From contig OU612072.1 of the NCBI GenBank assembly GCA_914767715.1, positions 7,316,001-7,380,000 of the forward strand: a DNA stretch of 64,000 nucleotides, read 5' to 3'. The notes beneath the pieces were generated by a model that saw only the letters and a list, made by a program, of their open reading frames with translations, did no database searches and was not told the origin of the DNA. This stretch comes from Membranipora membranacea. Its lineage: Eukaryota > Bryozoa > Gymnolaemata > Cheilostomatida > Membraniporidae. The translations under genes were made by a program, and so were the position numbers. The first letter of the stretch is position 1; each line of letters begins with the position of its first letter. Shown here in pieces: positions 38,201 to 53,200 of the stretch.

Positions 38201-41200
38201 AAGTACACTGTTAGGAGAGCAATAAGACTGGTCCAATGCAAAAGACTTATTTCCGTGGGAAAACCAATTCTCAATCAGCCATTCATCTCTATACTATATG
38301 CAGTAGAAGGACCGAAAGAAACTATAGTCTGTAGTTGGAGCCCTACACAAATATAACCATAATGATAGTCTGGGGGGGGGGGTCTTTCAATTAGAAACAG
38401 CCAAAATCGCAATCTGATCGCTCACTCAGTGAGTGGAGCGATACCTGCTAGGGGTCTCGCTTTCAAATCGCTCAGTCATTGATGGAACTATTTACAATCT
38501 GAGTGAGCGATTTGGGAACGATTTTGTCTAATTGAAAGACCCAAGTGAGTGATAATTTTGAGCGATGTGATAGTGATAACTTGCTTTAATAAAGGATCAC
38601 TCTTTCTAATTGAAAGACCCCCCTGAGCAGTGGATCACTGCTAGGAGCTTACTGACTGGTCTGTGCTTTTGCTCCTAATATTGAATTTGGCCCAACTCCA
38701 ATGTATGCAGTTGTGTTATGTAGTCTACAGACAAATCCTTAACTAGTTATTAAAGTATCATACATAAAAGGGAGACCAGTATGTATTAGCAATAGTAAAG
38801 AAAACTGCTTACCTTTGGAGAGATGTCAAAAACACAACCTTCCTCAAAGGGTTCTCAGTAGAAAAGGATCTACATGAGTTGATTGCTGTATTACAACTAC
38901 AGCTACAACTATATGACTAGGTTATCCATGTCAATTGCTGCCTGCATATAACAAGTCGGACTACACCACGTGGTGTTTGACATCTTTCTATTGACGCTTT
39001 GAAAATGAAACTCAATCGCAACGAAAAATAGTACTATTGTATTAAGGCAGGCAGCTAGAATAGAATGGACAAGCATTGCTGTGTAATCAATATTACTAAA
39101 AAACAAAATACAATAAGATATTATTGTTCTATTTATATTCCAGAAAATCAATCTTTGACAATAAGAACGGCATCAAGCTTGTACGTAATCCTCCGCGTCA
39201 GTAGTTAAAAAAACCTACTTAATGTTGACTCTAAAAATTGCAACTGTTCATCCATTATTGCAAAGCTAATAAACTGGTGATGCTGCATGTATTCACATGA
39301 AAAGGACGAAGTTCCATAAACATGATGATGGGATGTGAGATTCTATCTCGCTTTGAGTCGGGTACCAATGATTATATCAAATGCCAACACTGGTAAAATA
39401 GGGGCAACTTTTGTTCTTAGGCTTTAACTTATATCTGTATTGTAAAGCTTGTAAAGTTGAGCTGTAAAGCTGTTATCACTACAGGGATTCTCTGACAGAC
39501 TTTTTTGTTGCAAATATATAGTTCCATACCTCATAATAAGAACATAATAATAACTTATTTTTTCTGTCTCTGCATGAAAAATATTCATAAAGATGGTTGT
39601 AGATTGACAATAAAAGTATCTATACGTACATAATAGGCTTTCAGTTGAAAATTAAGCACTTGCACAAAGACATGAATGTTGAGAATTTGCTTTATCTATT
39701 GCTATTCAGGTCATATTTCAGATATAATGAACATAAAAAGGTTGATTAAAAAGGTTGATTAAAATCCGATGTCATATCACTCGCCCATCCCGAGGCATGG
39801 GCGGCGAAATATTAATGCCTTAATGGCGAGGCCGCAATATCTGTGACAATTTGCCCTCAGTTTGCAGGCATGTCGGAGCACACCTGGGGGCCAACCAATC
39901 CCCAGTAGAAGATGGACTGCAGTGGGATTCGAACCCACGACCTTCGACACTTGCGTGTTGAAGTCCGGCGCTCTAACCAACTGAGCCACCTCAGTAACGA
40001 TATCTGTTACTCCTTGATGATACGTCATATCTGTTCTCTGTATTACAGGCTATGGAGTGTGCGTTTACAGAGTTGTGTCCACCTCGAGGTATGGTACAGT
40101 ACTCTGCTGCTATAAATCAGGCATTCTCTCAGCTAGTTCTCTATCGTAATGTGTACGCTTCTATCTACTCTATAGACAGAGGTAAGAAATTTGTCTCACC
40201 TATACTATCCATAGCAGTATATGGGTTATTAAAGTTGTGGGTAAAAATCGCAAGTTCTGTCTCTGTTCAAAGACTGAGAAATAACAGTGCCTTAAGGGCG
40301 CGGGTGATGTATTCGGCACTAGAGGGCAGGCGCTCTAACCAACTAAGCTATCTCCTAGTATGTTTGTTTGCATGTATGCTGTATGGATGTTGCATACGAA
40401 ACCAGATATTGTTGGTTCTATGCGGCTCACCATATATAAACTCACTTGCTGTAGTAAATTAAAAATTGGTGCATGTGCAAATTAAAACTGGGGACATTGT
40501 GTGCAGAGTTGTCTGCTCGTGCTGAAAAAGTTAACAACTCCCCAACAAACTAGTCTATGATATTATCACAGAGTAAGGCCTATATCCTTACTCTGTGATA
40601 ATAATATGCACAAATTCTATTCGTGTCTGTATTGGAATGAGTAAGCAAAAACCATCATGTTAGTAATTATCAACAGACATCTGTTATAGATTTAAATGCA
40701 TGCTTTGATATCCGTTTGAGTTTCTAATTGAGATATAGTCAGTTCTGGAATATGGTTTGTGCCTGTGACTCCCAATCATTAATGCAACCGATCACATATA
40801 TAGCTATAAAGTGAGAGGTCTGCTCTTGTCATCACGAGGGCTTTTCCCTGGCTTCTCCTGATCATAAACCAGATCAACATCAACCAACAACCCTCAGAAA
40901 TCTCTCGTATCTCAAACTCGGACCACTCTCATAATCAAAACAACGCAGAAACTACATGGATTAAACATATAATACTCATCCCTCTATCATCAATGATGTG
41001 TTTTATTGGTAATATTCATTTTCCAGAGGTCTTTGATAACTATGGTTGTCAATCACCTGTGCTCTGGAGAGTACGGTCTCATACAATTACCCCCCCCCTC
41101 CCCTCCATAAGACAAGACAGAGTGACAACCCCATCTGCTCCGCCATCCCGTTGCTGATGCTGATTCCAAAACTGACAGTCTGTTTTTGATGGCATGAACA

Positions 41201-44200
41201 TTTTCAATTTTTATGAATATTTGTCTACAAAAAAAAACTATCTTTGACATGACACCTAAACACCATGAAATCTACTCTAAATACAATTAGAACGCCCATC
41301 TCCACCCATCACATATCTATATTTTGACTGTACCTCGAGTGTTTTACCGTGATCGCACTGTTTTGTGTTTTATAGATGTTTTGAGACTGAGTAAGATGTG
41401 GGATATAGAGCAGCAGGATGTAGATATAAGACAGCTAATATTAGATAAAGGAATGGCTACTATATGTGATGAAAGTCTTACCTCTAAAGTAAGTCTACTT
41501 AGTTATCCTACAGAATGGAAATTTTTATCAGATTTTTTAATTTGGCTTTTTTGCTTGTCAAAAATTCACTAAATACTGATTTGTTCATCGTCAGATTTTG
41601 ACAAAAAGAATTTGAAAAATATTTAAACAATTAAATCGCTCAAATTAAATCCGTGAATGTTTTCATCCTCAAAGTCAAACTGATTTCCAATCTACACTAT
41701 CTACATTTTCCCCTAAAAAATTGAGGAAATGTGAGCTTTGTATCCACTTTGGGTAGTCCCATCAAACTCTGAAGATATTCGAGATACATGATTCGATTCA
41801 TGCTCTATCTACAGAGATATACATGCAAATTTTGGCTGGCTAAGACCTTTGATGTCTAAAGTGTCTTTGTAAAAAGAAAGGCCTGCTAGATTGACATCAA
41901 TTTGAGATGCAGAATGAGGAGCTAATTTCTTATTGATGGGAATTTGTGTTAGCTGCATTTGGGATTCCAAAAAAGTCTTCAAATATCTGAACCAGAATTT
42001 ACAGTGGTTAAAGAATATAGAAATATATGGTTCAGCTTCACTATTGCAATTATGGAGGTTAGCATAGAGCAACGAGTAGGCTGATGCTCGGAGGTACGAT
42101 TGCGAGAATCATGATGTTGTGGTTAATCTTATCTCAGCTCCGTCCATCCTGTTGTTAGGATATATACTTCTACATAGGTTCTGTGTATGTTGTATTGCCT
42201 TGGTATCATTTTAGCATTTGAAAAGTATATGCGTAGAAATAAATTAGGAGGTGTAACTCGCTTGAAAATTATTTGTTATTGTCAGGAGTTGTTCCCTCTT
42301 TGATGACAAAGAGACAACTCCATACAAAGAATGTTGAAGGAAGAAATTGTTATATTTATGCTAGAATATGGAGCATATGGCATGGCCGCCTCTCGCCAAA
42401 TCATAGCTGGACTCGAATTTAAAGTTGGTCTTGATTTTAAATATTGAGGATTCACTTGGAGAAAATTTCTCTTATCCCTCACTAAACAGAAAGATGTTGC
42501 AGAGCTAACTGAAATACAGTGACTGCTTTGCTCAGAAGTTCGGCAAAGCCGAAGTGGTCACTACCGGCTTTTTTTTGTTACAATCAGCATTGAATTCCCA
42601 ATAGGTGAAGGTTGTTTTTATGGTTATGATTCCATGTAACATTAGGTCTGCTCAGAAATTTGACCTCGCTGCAATCACCCTCCCTGCTGTTATGTTAGGC
42701 TTCATGAGCCAGGCAGTTTAGACAGCATTTTGCCTATCCAATGGCTCTTAGCGATTTGGTAACCAGACCGCCTCTACTCACAGATGTCGCCAGAAACGTC
42801 GGCCGTAATCGACTCGGACTCTGATCAGTGTAGACCGCTAATCGATCCACATAAAGTTCTCACCATTTTATTCACCTTTAGATTAATCGATTACCTGATT
42901 GTATTATAATTGTTAGTTGATTGTTGTCAGCTCAGTGAAACTTTGTGTAATGATCAACCAAACATTTTATAGATGAGATTTATGTCCTAGATGACCCATT
43001 AAGAGAAAGATTATGTTATTTGATCCCATTTAAAGAAATGTGTCTGATCTGTTAGCGGCTTTTTGAAGGATTATTTTTATAAACTCAGGTGAGATGATTT
43101 TACAGTACATTTGGCAAAGTTGAAAAACCATTTGATAAGTTGTCGGGAGCCGCTTGCTATTTTTGTCTTGTAAACTTTTAGTCTCTGGCAATCAAAAAAA
43201 GACCAGCAGGCAGCTTTTGTTGCCAAGATGGAGATGACGATTTGCTGATGAACACAGGTTGAAATCATTTCTCAAACCCGAGTTTGGCAAGGGAATGGAG
43301 GTGGTACATTCATCAAACAAGGCTTTTAAACTGAGGCTAAATTTTTGATTTCATTGAAAGTATATCAAAATTATGTCTACTTGTTAAGTGGCCGTTGGAA
43401 TAATCATTCTATCACCCAATTAAAGCACTTGAGTTTCTTCAAAATGTGTTTGCACAACAAAAGTAACCGTAAGAAAGTGGAGTGTCGTGTCGTCTTTTTT
43501 CAAGTGCTATGGTACACAGGCATTCGTGACATAACATAAATATCCACATCTACAAACCCTTCACAATGATAGCCATCTCTTACACGCTAAATGAGCTGTC
43601 GTAGTTTAGAGTTCCTTAGATCTCAGCAGAACCATCACTGTTAATGGATCGTTTAAGATAACACATTTCAAAAATTGTTATTTTTATGGGGTGTTGTAAA
43701 TGATTATGCGTTAGCACATTTGGCGTGATTACGTGACTCTCCGCCGCTGCTTTCACCTTGACAACCTTCCGTACCTAACACGAGGATTTAGATTTATATC
43801 TCTATCTGCTAATCACTGATTAATTGTCGGCCTGACTCGTATTATCTGTGGCATCAATAATGTCAGTAAAAGTATGTTGTCAGCGATGAGATCTGACTAT
43901 TACCTCTCTCACTCTCACTCTCTCTCTCTCTGTCTGTCTCTTTTAATGATTGGTTTAGAGCAAGATTAAGTTATTTTTTTAAATAGATAGCAAGCACCAT
44001 ACCCAAACAACCCAGAGGAGTAAATGTTAGCTGAGCATAAAGCTTGTTTGGAGCAACTTAATGTTGGCTAGCGTTTTTTTAAATGAACCCTATATGAAAT
44101 AAGAAGGGGATGTAAAGTTTAGGTAGCAATTAATTACATTATATAGCAAGCATGTGTGCAAAGATGAAGTTTTCCGTCAGCGAATACATCACTATCTAGG

Positions 44201-47200
44201 GTGTCACCTGTCTATCTCTTTCTAATACTGATGGCGTATCGATTTAGCCTAGGTCTGTTGTATGTGAAAATAGGTCATAACAAGCATCATACTCTTACAA
44301 ATATCAACTCAGATTCTATTGGTTGCATTTCGCTTGTAAGTGAAACCATTAACGTAAATGTGGGGCATTCAATTAATGTATGGCCCTTTTTAATGAGAAC
44401 ACTCTACCTCAATATAGATATATATGATTTATGGAAACTGATATGTCTAGAAATGTTTAATTATGTCTAATGAGAGACTTTATACAGTAGTGAATAATCT
44501 TACTAATAGTGCAAAACCACTATTGTTGTGCAATAGTCATAGTAGTTACCCAAGTACTGTCTGTGTATCAATCTTTAATGTCAAGATTGACTTCCAGATC
44601 AATATTTCTGATACATTAGTGTGTAAATGGGGGTTACACCACAAAGGTCCGTAAATATTCATGGTATTCAAGTATTGAAATACAATTTACTTGATCATTG
44701 TTGCCCCTTTTTTTTACATGCAAGAAAGTAGATAACTCCCATAAGCCTTTGAAAAGTGTTGATATATGCGTTAGGGCACTGTAGTTTGAGCGCTTAAACA
44801 GTGTCAGGATAGCTGGTAGTAGCGTGTATTATCAACCAATTTCCCCACCCACAAAGTGGTTGATAATGAAGTTCTAACCACTAGCTAGCCCGATAATGTT
44901 TAAGCGCTAATTTTAATACTATATTGACATTTGATATGCTCAAATATAATACCATCCATAGGTGTAAAATGTCTTGAAAAGTCACAGTAATTTTGTGTTG
45001 CTACCAGGATTATGATTGTCTGGTCGCCTATTTTAGCAAAACCACCGAGTGAGGTACCCTGAGCCTGGAGCTGCCGGTGCGTCCGGGGATGGCCTGGGAG
45101 CTCAGGCTGCCAGCCAGTCAGACACCTGGGGGTTTGGTTTGGAGGAGGAGAGTATGTCGAGCATGAGGAAGTCTCACCGTAAGCTGAGGATCTCCGGACC
45201 TTTCAGTCCCATAGAGATGAAGTTCTTCAGTATGGCTGTCACTGGGAACAACAAGTGAGTCCATAGTACACTAAAAATTTTTAGTCTTACACTGCGTTGT
45301 GAGCACACTGATCACATGATAAACTATTGCATATATATCTCTAATTGATTGAGAGTGAACCAATTCACTTAGCATGTGTACCATCACAGGGAATTTAGTG
45401 GGCCGACCCTCATTCAATTTGAATTGTTAGGGGCGGGTAAATATTAGGTACTCAGACTAAATTGACTCCAACGATCAGAGATACATGTGATAATAGCGTA
45501 GTCTCAATGTCAGTGTGCATTGTGAGTCTTACTCGTGACTCGTCTATTGGGGTCCCTCTTTGTAAGCGATGACTATTCTTGTAGGATATAATCTTCCCCT
45601 TACATACCAATCAATACAATGACAACTGGCTTGTAGATAAGGTCAGTTTATCATTACCCATACATATAAACAACTGAGCGTATATACACATACATAGATA
45701 TAGATGAACTCAGGAAGTCAGAAGGTTAGAAATTGATCCTAAAAGGATTTCTGGGAACTTCTTATTGCTAATCTGAAATCATTCTTCAAAACAATCACCA
45801 TTCCTTAAACCATCGCCAATTAAAGTTCAATCTCTCTTGGGGCTTTATCAACGCATTCCTTTAGCGGTGGATCTCAATTCTAAGTCCTTCACCGTTGAGG
45901 ATAAGGATTTTCTTTGTGGGGAGGAGAGTGAGAGAGTGAGGGTATCCTGGATTCAACCACTTGTGACAAAGATGTGTCAACTTCTTAATCTACCGGGATT
46001 ATTTGGGATTATCGATCAAATCAATATTGAAGTAATAGCTATTCTTTGCTTAACGAGGGCTATGATTCTGTTTTACAACTTAATCCTCTTTATGATAAAA
46101 CGTCATCACAATGTGGTGGAATGTCTAAAAAGGTAGTGATGAAATCTTCTGATGAATTAAAGCCCCCCCCCCCCCTCCTAACCACCGCTACTGTCTGTAA
46201 TTATAGGAGATAGGATAAGTAGTCCCAGCTGTTGTTTGACCGGGATGGATGAGCCGATCACTGACTGTTAATACCATCCTCGCTGTCTGAATCTTCGCAT
46301 AGTGAATCAGTATTTAGCGCAATACTGGAGGGCTATCTTGAAAAGATAAAAATGTCTCATTTTTATTTTATGTGCTATCAACAATGAATTAAGGAGATTT
46401 ATTCTTATAAAGATCATACAAAAAATATGAGGAAGCCTTTTCCATAGTAATTCAGTAGTAACTTTTTTTGCAACACTGAAATTCTAAGGATATATTGTAA
46501 AAAAAAAGACTCATAATATAACAATATCTCCAATATCCTCCCGGTGAATGCACTCGGCACTAGGCAGAATTGTATTCTGTGTGTGGCTCTTGTAGCCTAT
46601 GCGTTTATGCATGTATATGTTAATGTTTATTTTGTATAGGGAGGTTCGAGTCGACCCTAAGAGTGTGAACTCTATAGCTCTGGATGAAGAACCGGGAGAT
46701 AAACACGACAGGCTGATGGTTAGTAACTCTCCTACACCCGAACCCCCCCCCCCCCCTTAATCATGCAATGTTTTTTTTCTCTGACACATGAAGTCACTCT
46801 TAACATAACAATCATACGATAAGATTGAATCATGTACAAATTCATCTCCTACAATATCGCCGTTGTCACCTCTTAGAAGATTTATCATACAGAGAGAAGG
46901 GTGTATTATTTTGTGTGATATTCTGGTTTAGTTATTTCCTCCTTTTTAGAGGTATTTTATTCTAAATTTGCACAGGCTATGTCAACTCATATCAAACATC
47001 AGCCATCCAATCATTCGTCTGTTCTTTCCGATCTGTATATTTCCTAAATCCAGAGTAATATGCAACGTATACACTGCAGTGTCCACTGCATCATATACCT
47101 TATATATACCAAAGTGTATACTGTTACATATATTGTAGTGTATTACTGTGCTGTGTATCCATACTCAAACCCTGTGACACCCACTTTTGCAGGTCTCAGC

Positions 47201-50200
47201 TTCACAGAGTGTTAATCCATCGGGGAACAGGATTATATCGAGAGAGACAACTCTAATGCCTAATATACACGGACTACCTGCTCTTATGTGCCTACTCTGG
47301 GCTCCTTCCATACAGATCAGGTATTACCGACATTATATATAAAGAATATTACGGTCATCCCATGGGGGCTGATCAAAAGTGTTTGCTGACATAATTTTCA
47401 TTTTGAGAGTCAAGCATGTTGAAATTAGCACAACTCCAGATTCCTAGGTTTCTGAGTCAAACAGTAGCCGTTCTATAGCCGTTTAAAGGTATTAGCTATA
47501 TTATATTATATTATATTGTAACATATAATAATATATATCATAGTTTATATTATGATTTACTATAAAATAGTTGTTATTATATTATGAAGTAGATGTTATA
47601 TGGTATTTAGTATAATATTATAAAGTTTATTAGGCCTATATGTATTTGTGACAGCATGGAGAGACATGCTGACAAGCTGGAAAGACAGCTAAAAACTCAC
47701 TACATGGGTTCCCAGCAATGGGCCATGTAAGGCCAACAACCCTATTACATAGGGTGGCAATGGTGGAACGGAATGAGCTATGGGACGAGAGAACAAGACT
47801 CTGAGTAGTGAATAGCGGGTATCATAATTAGCGCCATGAACCCATTCTTTTTTGGGGATGGTGAGATGGCGCAATTGGTTAGCGCTTGCTATTCACTGCC
47901 AGGCAATTAATGCCGCAAGAGTTGTGGAATCAAATCCTATTGGGGGAGCGTTCAAGTATGATTGCTCAAGCCCCCGGCACCCTCGGGTGTATACCTTTTC
48001 TGTTATGTTAAATTATCAGGTTATTTCTGTTGCCAATCTGAGGCATGAGAGGGAGGGGGGCTTTCAAACAGGACTATTGAGGCTGATTGATCATTACACT
48101 TCCCACTAGGGTTTTTCTCAAGAATTGCAAGAATTTCAATTAGGGTGATTCCTGCCCAATTTGTGTGCTGTGGTAATAAGTCCCACCGATTGATGAGTGA
48201 TTAAGGAACGAGACCTGTAGCAGATCTCCCCTGCTCCTCTCAGCCAATGATGATGAGAATACTACTTTTGATGTTTGTTTCCAATAGTCTATATCCACTT
48301 TATAATCTTGATTAAATCCATACACCAAAAGAAATTTGTTTTCCTTAGAATTAACATTTACCAACCTTGCTAATTGGCTTTATGTGGTATCTACTAAACA
48401 TATAGCTGTGTGGTCTAATATCTCACTAGCTGGCTCAAGAATGTTTTATATATCATCATCCTGCTGTCCTAAAGATTCCAACTAACTGATTTCACTTTTA
48501 ATAGGATTACTCAAAGCTTGATCATTAGACATTTCATAACTGTCAAATTAAACATACCGAGCCTCCGAGGCAGAAGCGTGATTGGTTGGGGTAAAATCCT
48601 GGAAAATGTTGCTAAATAAAAGTATAATCTTCAACCAACGACTCTCCCAAATCACCCATATCTCAAACTCAGACAACTCTCATAATCACGACACTGACAG
48701 ATGGAACATTCTCATCCTTCTGACATCAAAATTTTTCAGGGGTCTTTGAGCACTAGGGGTGTCAATCACCTGTTCTGTGGAGAATACGGTATCATACCAC
48801 TACCCTAACCCCACATAGTACAAGACAAGTATAATCTTCGTTTTTGTATTTGTTTTCCTTTTTTTTACACTATTAACTGAATATCATTCTTTCACGAATG
48901 CGTTTGCGTCACTGGAATTTTGTGGACGTTTTCAAATTAGATAAAATTTTGCGAAAGCATTGAGCTATCCTCAATACATTGGACAGCCGATAATGTAAAT
49001 GTGCGATGTCACCATGTTCTGCCCTGATCACTTTGTGAGCTTTTAACGAAGTCATCTGTGTAAAGCTAAGCTTATCAACACAATCCAGGCTCGCTAAATG
49101 CCAGCTTAGCTTAGGGGGTTTGAGAAGATATATTTTTTGCTGATCAATGGAAATGTTGGACACCTGGTCTACTAATGAGCAGCAGGTTTTGGACTTGTGA
49201 AACGACAAACACTGTATCGGTGGAAAGATTAAAACTTGTATTGGTTGTATTGTATTGGTTTATAATTTCTCTTAAGCGACAACCACATTGAATTAAACCG
49301 GTATACCCAGAAAGGAAATTACATAGGCTTACTTACTTACTGCCAATAAGAAATAAGGAAAAAATTGGGGAAACAATCTTACAACAACTTCCTCAGGAAA
49401 CACGTCGGGCTAAAGTGCGTACTCTGTCGGCCGACTTGAGGTGTTCCCTGTCTAAAGGCTTTGTGGCGTTTTTGCTGGTTAGGGGGAAAGGGAAACAGAA
49501 GCATTCCAAACTAGATATCATTGTCTCAGCTAATTGTAATACGTCTGATATCCTAATTATTCATAACTTCTTGATGTCTTTCTGTTTCTTGTTCCTTGTG
49601 ACTGCCATACATTTCCCCTGTTGGTTCCTTAGACCTTGTCCCTGTGATGTCAGAGTGGTCGGCAATAAGCCCAAGTTTCCTCCAGTCAAATCTATATTTC
49701 CTTTTCACCTGTCACTTTTTGAGTATGCTGATTAGCGATGGTGTGATGAGTGTTGTTTCTGCAATGCTGAGAAGGAACACTGACCAGAAATGCTTATAAT
49801 TGTTTTCCTTGCCATTTCTGTCTCAGTTTATTTATACGCTCTCGGTATATTGAGAATGATAAAGTGGAATGTGTACATTGATTACTTAATGGACTTGGAA
49901 AAAAGCATAACATAGAAAAGTTTATAAACATGAAATGGCTCTTGATTAGTGATTCAGCATGAGACAGATGTAAACCTTGGGTAATTTTTCCTTTAATGAC
50001 TTCGTCTTATCGTCACTGTGTCACCACCTATTGTTCAGTTTAGACCGGTGTTATTTTAATGTCCCCTGTGACTTTTTATAATGAGTCACTTAGTCCCAGA
50101 TTTTATTGCGCTAAGTTGATAATTAGCAGTTTATCCCCTCATTAGCCTTTTTCTATGTCTATATAATCTAATATTATGTTATAGTCGCATTATTGGTTCA

Positions 50201-53200
50201 ATCTGATGTCAAATAATGAGAAATTCCTGGAATTCATCCCATGGACCACCAAACCTAGCTGTCCTTGCCTGACACTGCAATATAAAGTGAGACGCTCTGA
50301 TGGTGGTGCGGTCTCGGCTCGAAGGTTTTGTCGGTTTTTTTCTATTGATAACAGTGTTTGACATTTCTCTGATTTCTGCATTATAAAGACCCCCAACTCT
50401 ACAGGTTTGCAAAAAACAAATTAATAGAAATCTGGCTCTTTGAACAACAAAAAATTGCATGTCCTTTTCCTCATAAAATGTTATGTACATTACTGTTGTG
50501 CAATGACCTGATCGGGTTACGATTTGAATCTGAACTTAATGACAGCAATGCGCCCTGTCATCATCTTGTCATCTTTTCTCCCTCTCAGCTCTGATGTCCC
50601 CCTCCCCCCCCCCCCCCGAGTTTTTGGGGAAGAGATATAATCCCCAAGGTAAAGTCAGGTATTGTTCATCGACCCGACCCTGACCAGATTAATCAGTCAT
50701 TGCCACCGATCGGACTAACACCCCACCCAGCCCTTAGTAATCGACCACCACCATTGTGTCATTGGTTTAATCATCATACTGCACTGCCTACTGAAGCTTT
50801 GAAGCTCATGATATCATCGCCCACCTGATGTAAGAGTATATTAATCCTTACTATCTGATATCATCAAACAGAGGCTTAATTACGGGTCGGTCCTGTCAAC
50901 ACACAAGATACGTTTATTTCTGTCCTATTAGTCATTCTCTTCTCCCGTACTACAGTAAACACATCATCCCCTCACCATAGTACGTCAGCACTGCCCCTCG
51001 TGACCACTTTATGGCTCTGGTTACAAACCTTATTGACTCATTTGTAAGGTTTCTGTTGTTACTACGTTTAGTGCTCAAACTTTACCTGGGTGGCTGGTAG
51101 TGACATTCCTCTGCTCTATAATGGAATGCCACCACCAGCGATCCATGGAGCAATGAGAACTCTTTAATTGTATGTTGTACCTAAGACAAAGATACTAATT
51201 ACTAGTCATTGCCTAAGATATGTTGTTTTTTGTGTCATTGTCCTGCTCTTAGGAATAGATCACTGACTAGTCTTGTATTCGACAGGAGATTACACATACC
51301 ATTACCTTCAGTATAAAATAACAGGTAGCTCTTTGAGGACATCGATTTGATATTATGATTGCAAAATTGTTTTGAGTAAGATGCGATTGCTAAATTGTTT
51401 TGATTGCGAAATGAATTTTCCCAAGTCTAAGACTGAACGTAGATTGTTTCCCACCTTCATTGGTGATACAAATTGTTTGGTTCCTATTTTAAGTTTTCCA
51501 AAAGCTATCATGAACTACATGAACGCTTTCATAATATGAATTTTCAATTTTTAAAAAGACTCAAGAGTACTAAGTCCTGTTCGAATAAAAGTACAGCCAT
51601 GTAGAAAAGAAAAATCTGAGAAATTTAAAGATCCTCGACGATTTCACCATATCATATCTAATTACCAAAGTTTTATTTTCTCAGCCTCGTGTATAATAAT
51701 TTTCCCACCATTCGAATACAAGACAATTGAGAGGCCTTGGCCCAAAACCTAAAGATTAATTTTTAATCTGTACTTTGGCGCACTTGGTGTATTTAATTGC
51801 CGCAAATCCATCATTGCGTCAATAAGCCACCAATAATATGATTATCTATTTTATGTTTATGATTTGATCTGTTGTGGATGCGTGTCAATCTGTGGAACTT
51901 ATCCCTTCAAATAACGGATATTTGAATTTTTATACAGGTCAGAATTATGTAATGTTGGTGTTCTATCAAGATTTTACCTGATAATCTCGCCTTAATTCAA
52001 GTTTTGAATGCTCGAGTGTAAAGTATTAAGGAGTATGTGAATCGCTCTCACCTGACGACTTTACTGTGGCCACTTGGTTGGAGCTCATCTTGGCACTCAA
52101 ACCCAGTTTGAAGATATCATATGATATGACATGATTATGACGCAACTGGAAATTTAGCTTTTTTGAAGCATCAGTTTCCTTTTTTCAATTTTCATAGTTG
52201 TTTCTTCTACTTTCACATCCTTTTTCCTCATAGCGGGACTCTTGCATAATAATGAGTTTCACGCCTGGACAAAAAAAGAATGCACAATGTCATTCAAAAT
52301 TGAACCGTCATTCAAAATGTCATCTAACCTCAAACTTTGATTTCACATCTTCCTTTCGTTTGATGGGTTAGCTGCATCTCTGCTGGAAAAAATACAGATA
52401 GGTTGTAGTTTTTTGCTTAGAGAATGAAAGATCAGCTGCACTGTGACTCGTAAACAGATATTTATTTTTATCGCCCTTACAAATCTCTTCAAAACGTCAA
52501 TCACAAACACACAGTCAACATGATGCCACCTATGGTAGACTACTAGATTCTCCATCAACAGCCAACATACTCTATAAACCATTATATTATGCTGTTTTGT
52601 CGATAAATGTAAAACTTTTTACCTCAAAATGATTAAGTATGAAAGTATTAAAAACATCATCATCATCATCATCTCCATAATTTTACTGCTGTCTTACAGA
52701 CGAGATGCACAGAAGAAGGCATACACAGGAGCGATATGTGGACTGGGTCGCGACCCTCGTACTGGAGGCTCCGCCTTCCCTGATCACGATATGGAGCTCG
52801 AGTTTGACACACATATAGATGTCAAGGACATTTTGATGGTAGGTCACGACCTTAGATGCACACTGACATCGAGACTACACTATTATCATGTGTATCTCTG
52901 ATCGTTAAAGTCAATTTAGAAAGAGAAACTAACATGTACCAGCTCCTGGTTAATCGTCACACCCATAATCTTATAGATTTCTCTATAAGTTTATGGTCAC
53001 ACCAGATTCCTTGTGATGGTACTCATGCTAAGTGAATTAGTTCACTCCTATCGATCAGAGATAAACATGCAATAGTTTATCACGTCATCAGTGTGCCTTA
53101 GATGTCACATGTGTTTTTGTGAGTGTCTCTTTTACAAATCTTTGACTTCCCAACTTATTGACATGTTTTGTATTTGTTGCCACCAGTATTGCAGCCGCGG

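Larger units (their letters stand above)
47321..52699 (+). other. TDRD9: Intron 28 of TDRD9, about 5.4 kb
   Basis: Largest intron. No nested gene recognised; short open frames at 48909-49208 and 49415-49735 lack recognisable domains. Contains AT-rich TATTA tracts near 47500-47600, repeats at 47661, 48590 and 51068, and a poly-C run at 50602-50618. Confidence 0.5.

Noticed and set aside
39925-40000. A functional tRNA gene on the minus strand
   Set aside because: A and B boxes are intact, but related copies at 5755 and 60525 share the long non-tRNA tail, so a SINE is the better call.
49415-49735. A 106-codon plus-strand frame in intron 28 as a nested gene
   Set aside because: Hydrophobic stretches but no domain, no strong start context and no splice partners.
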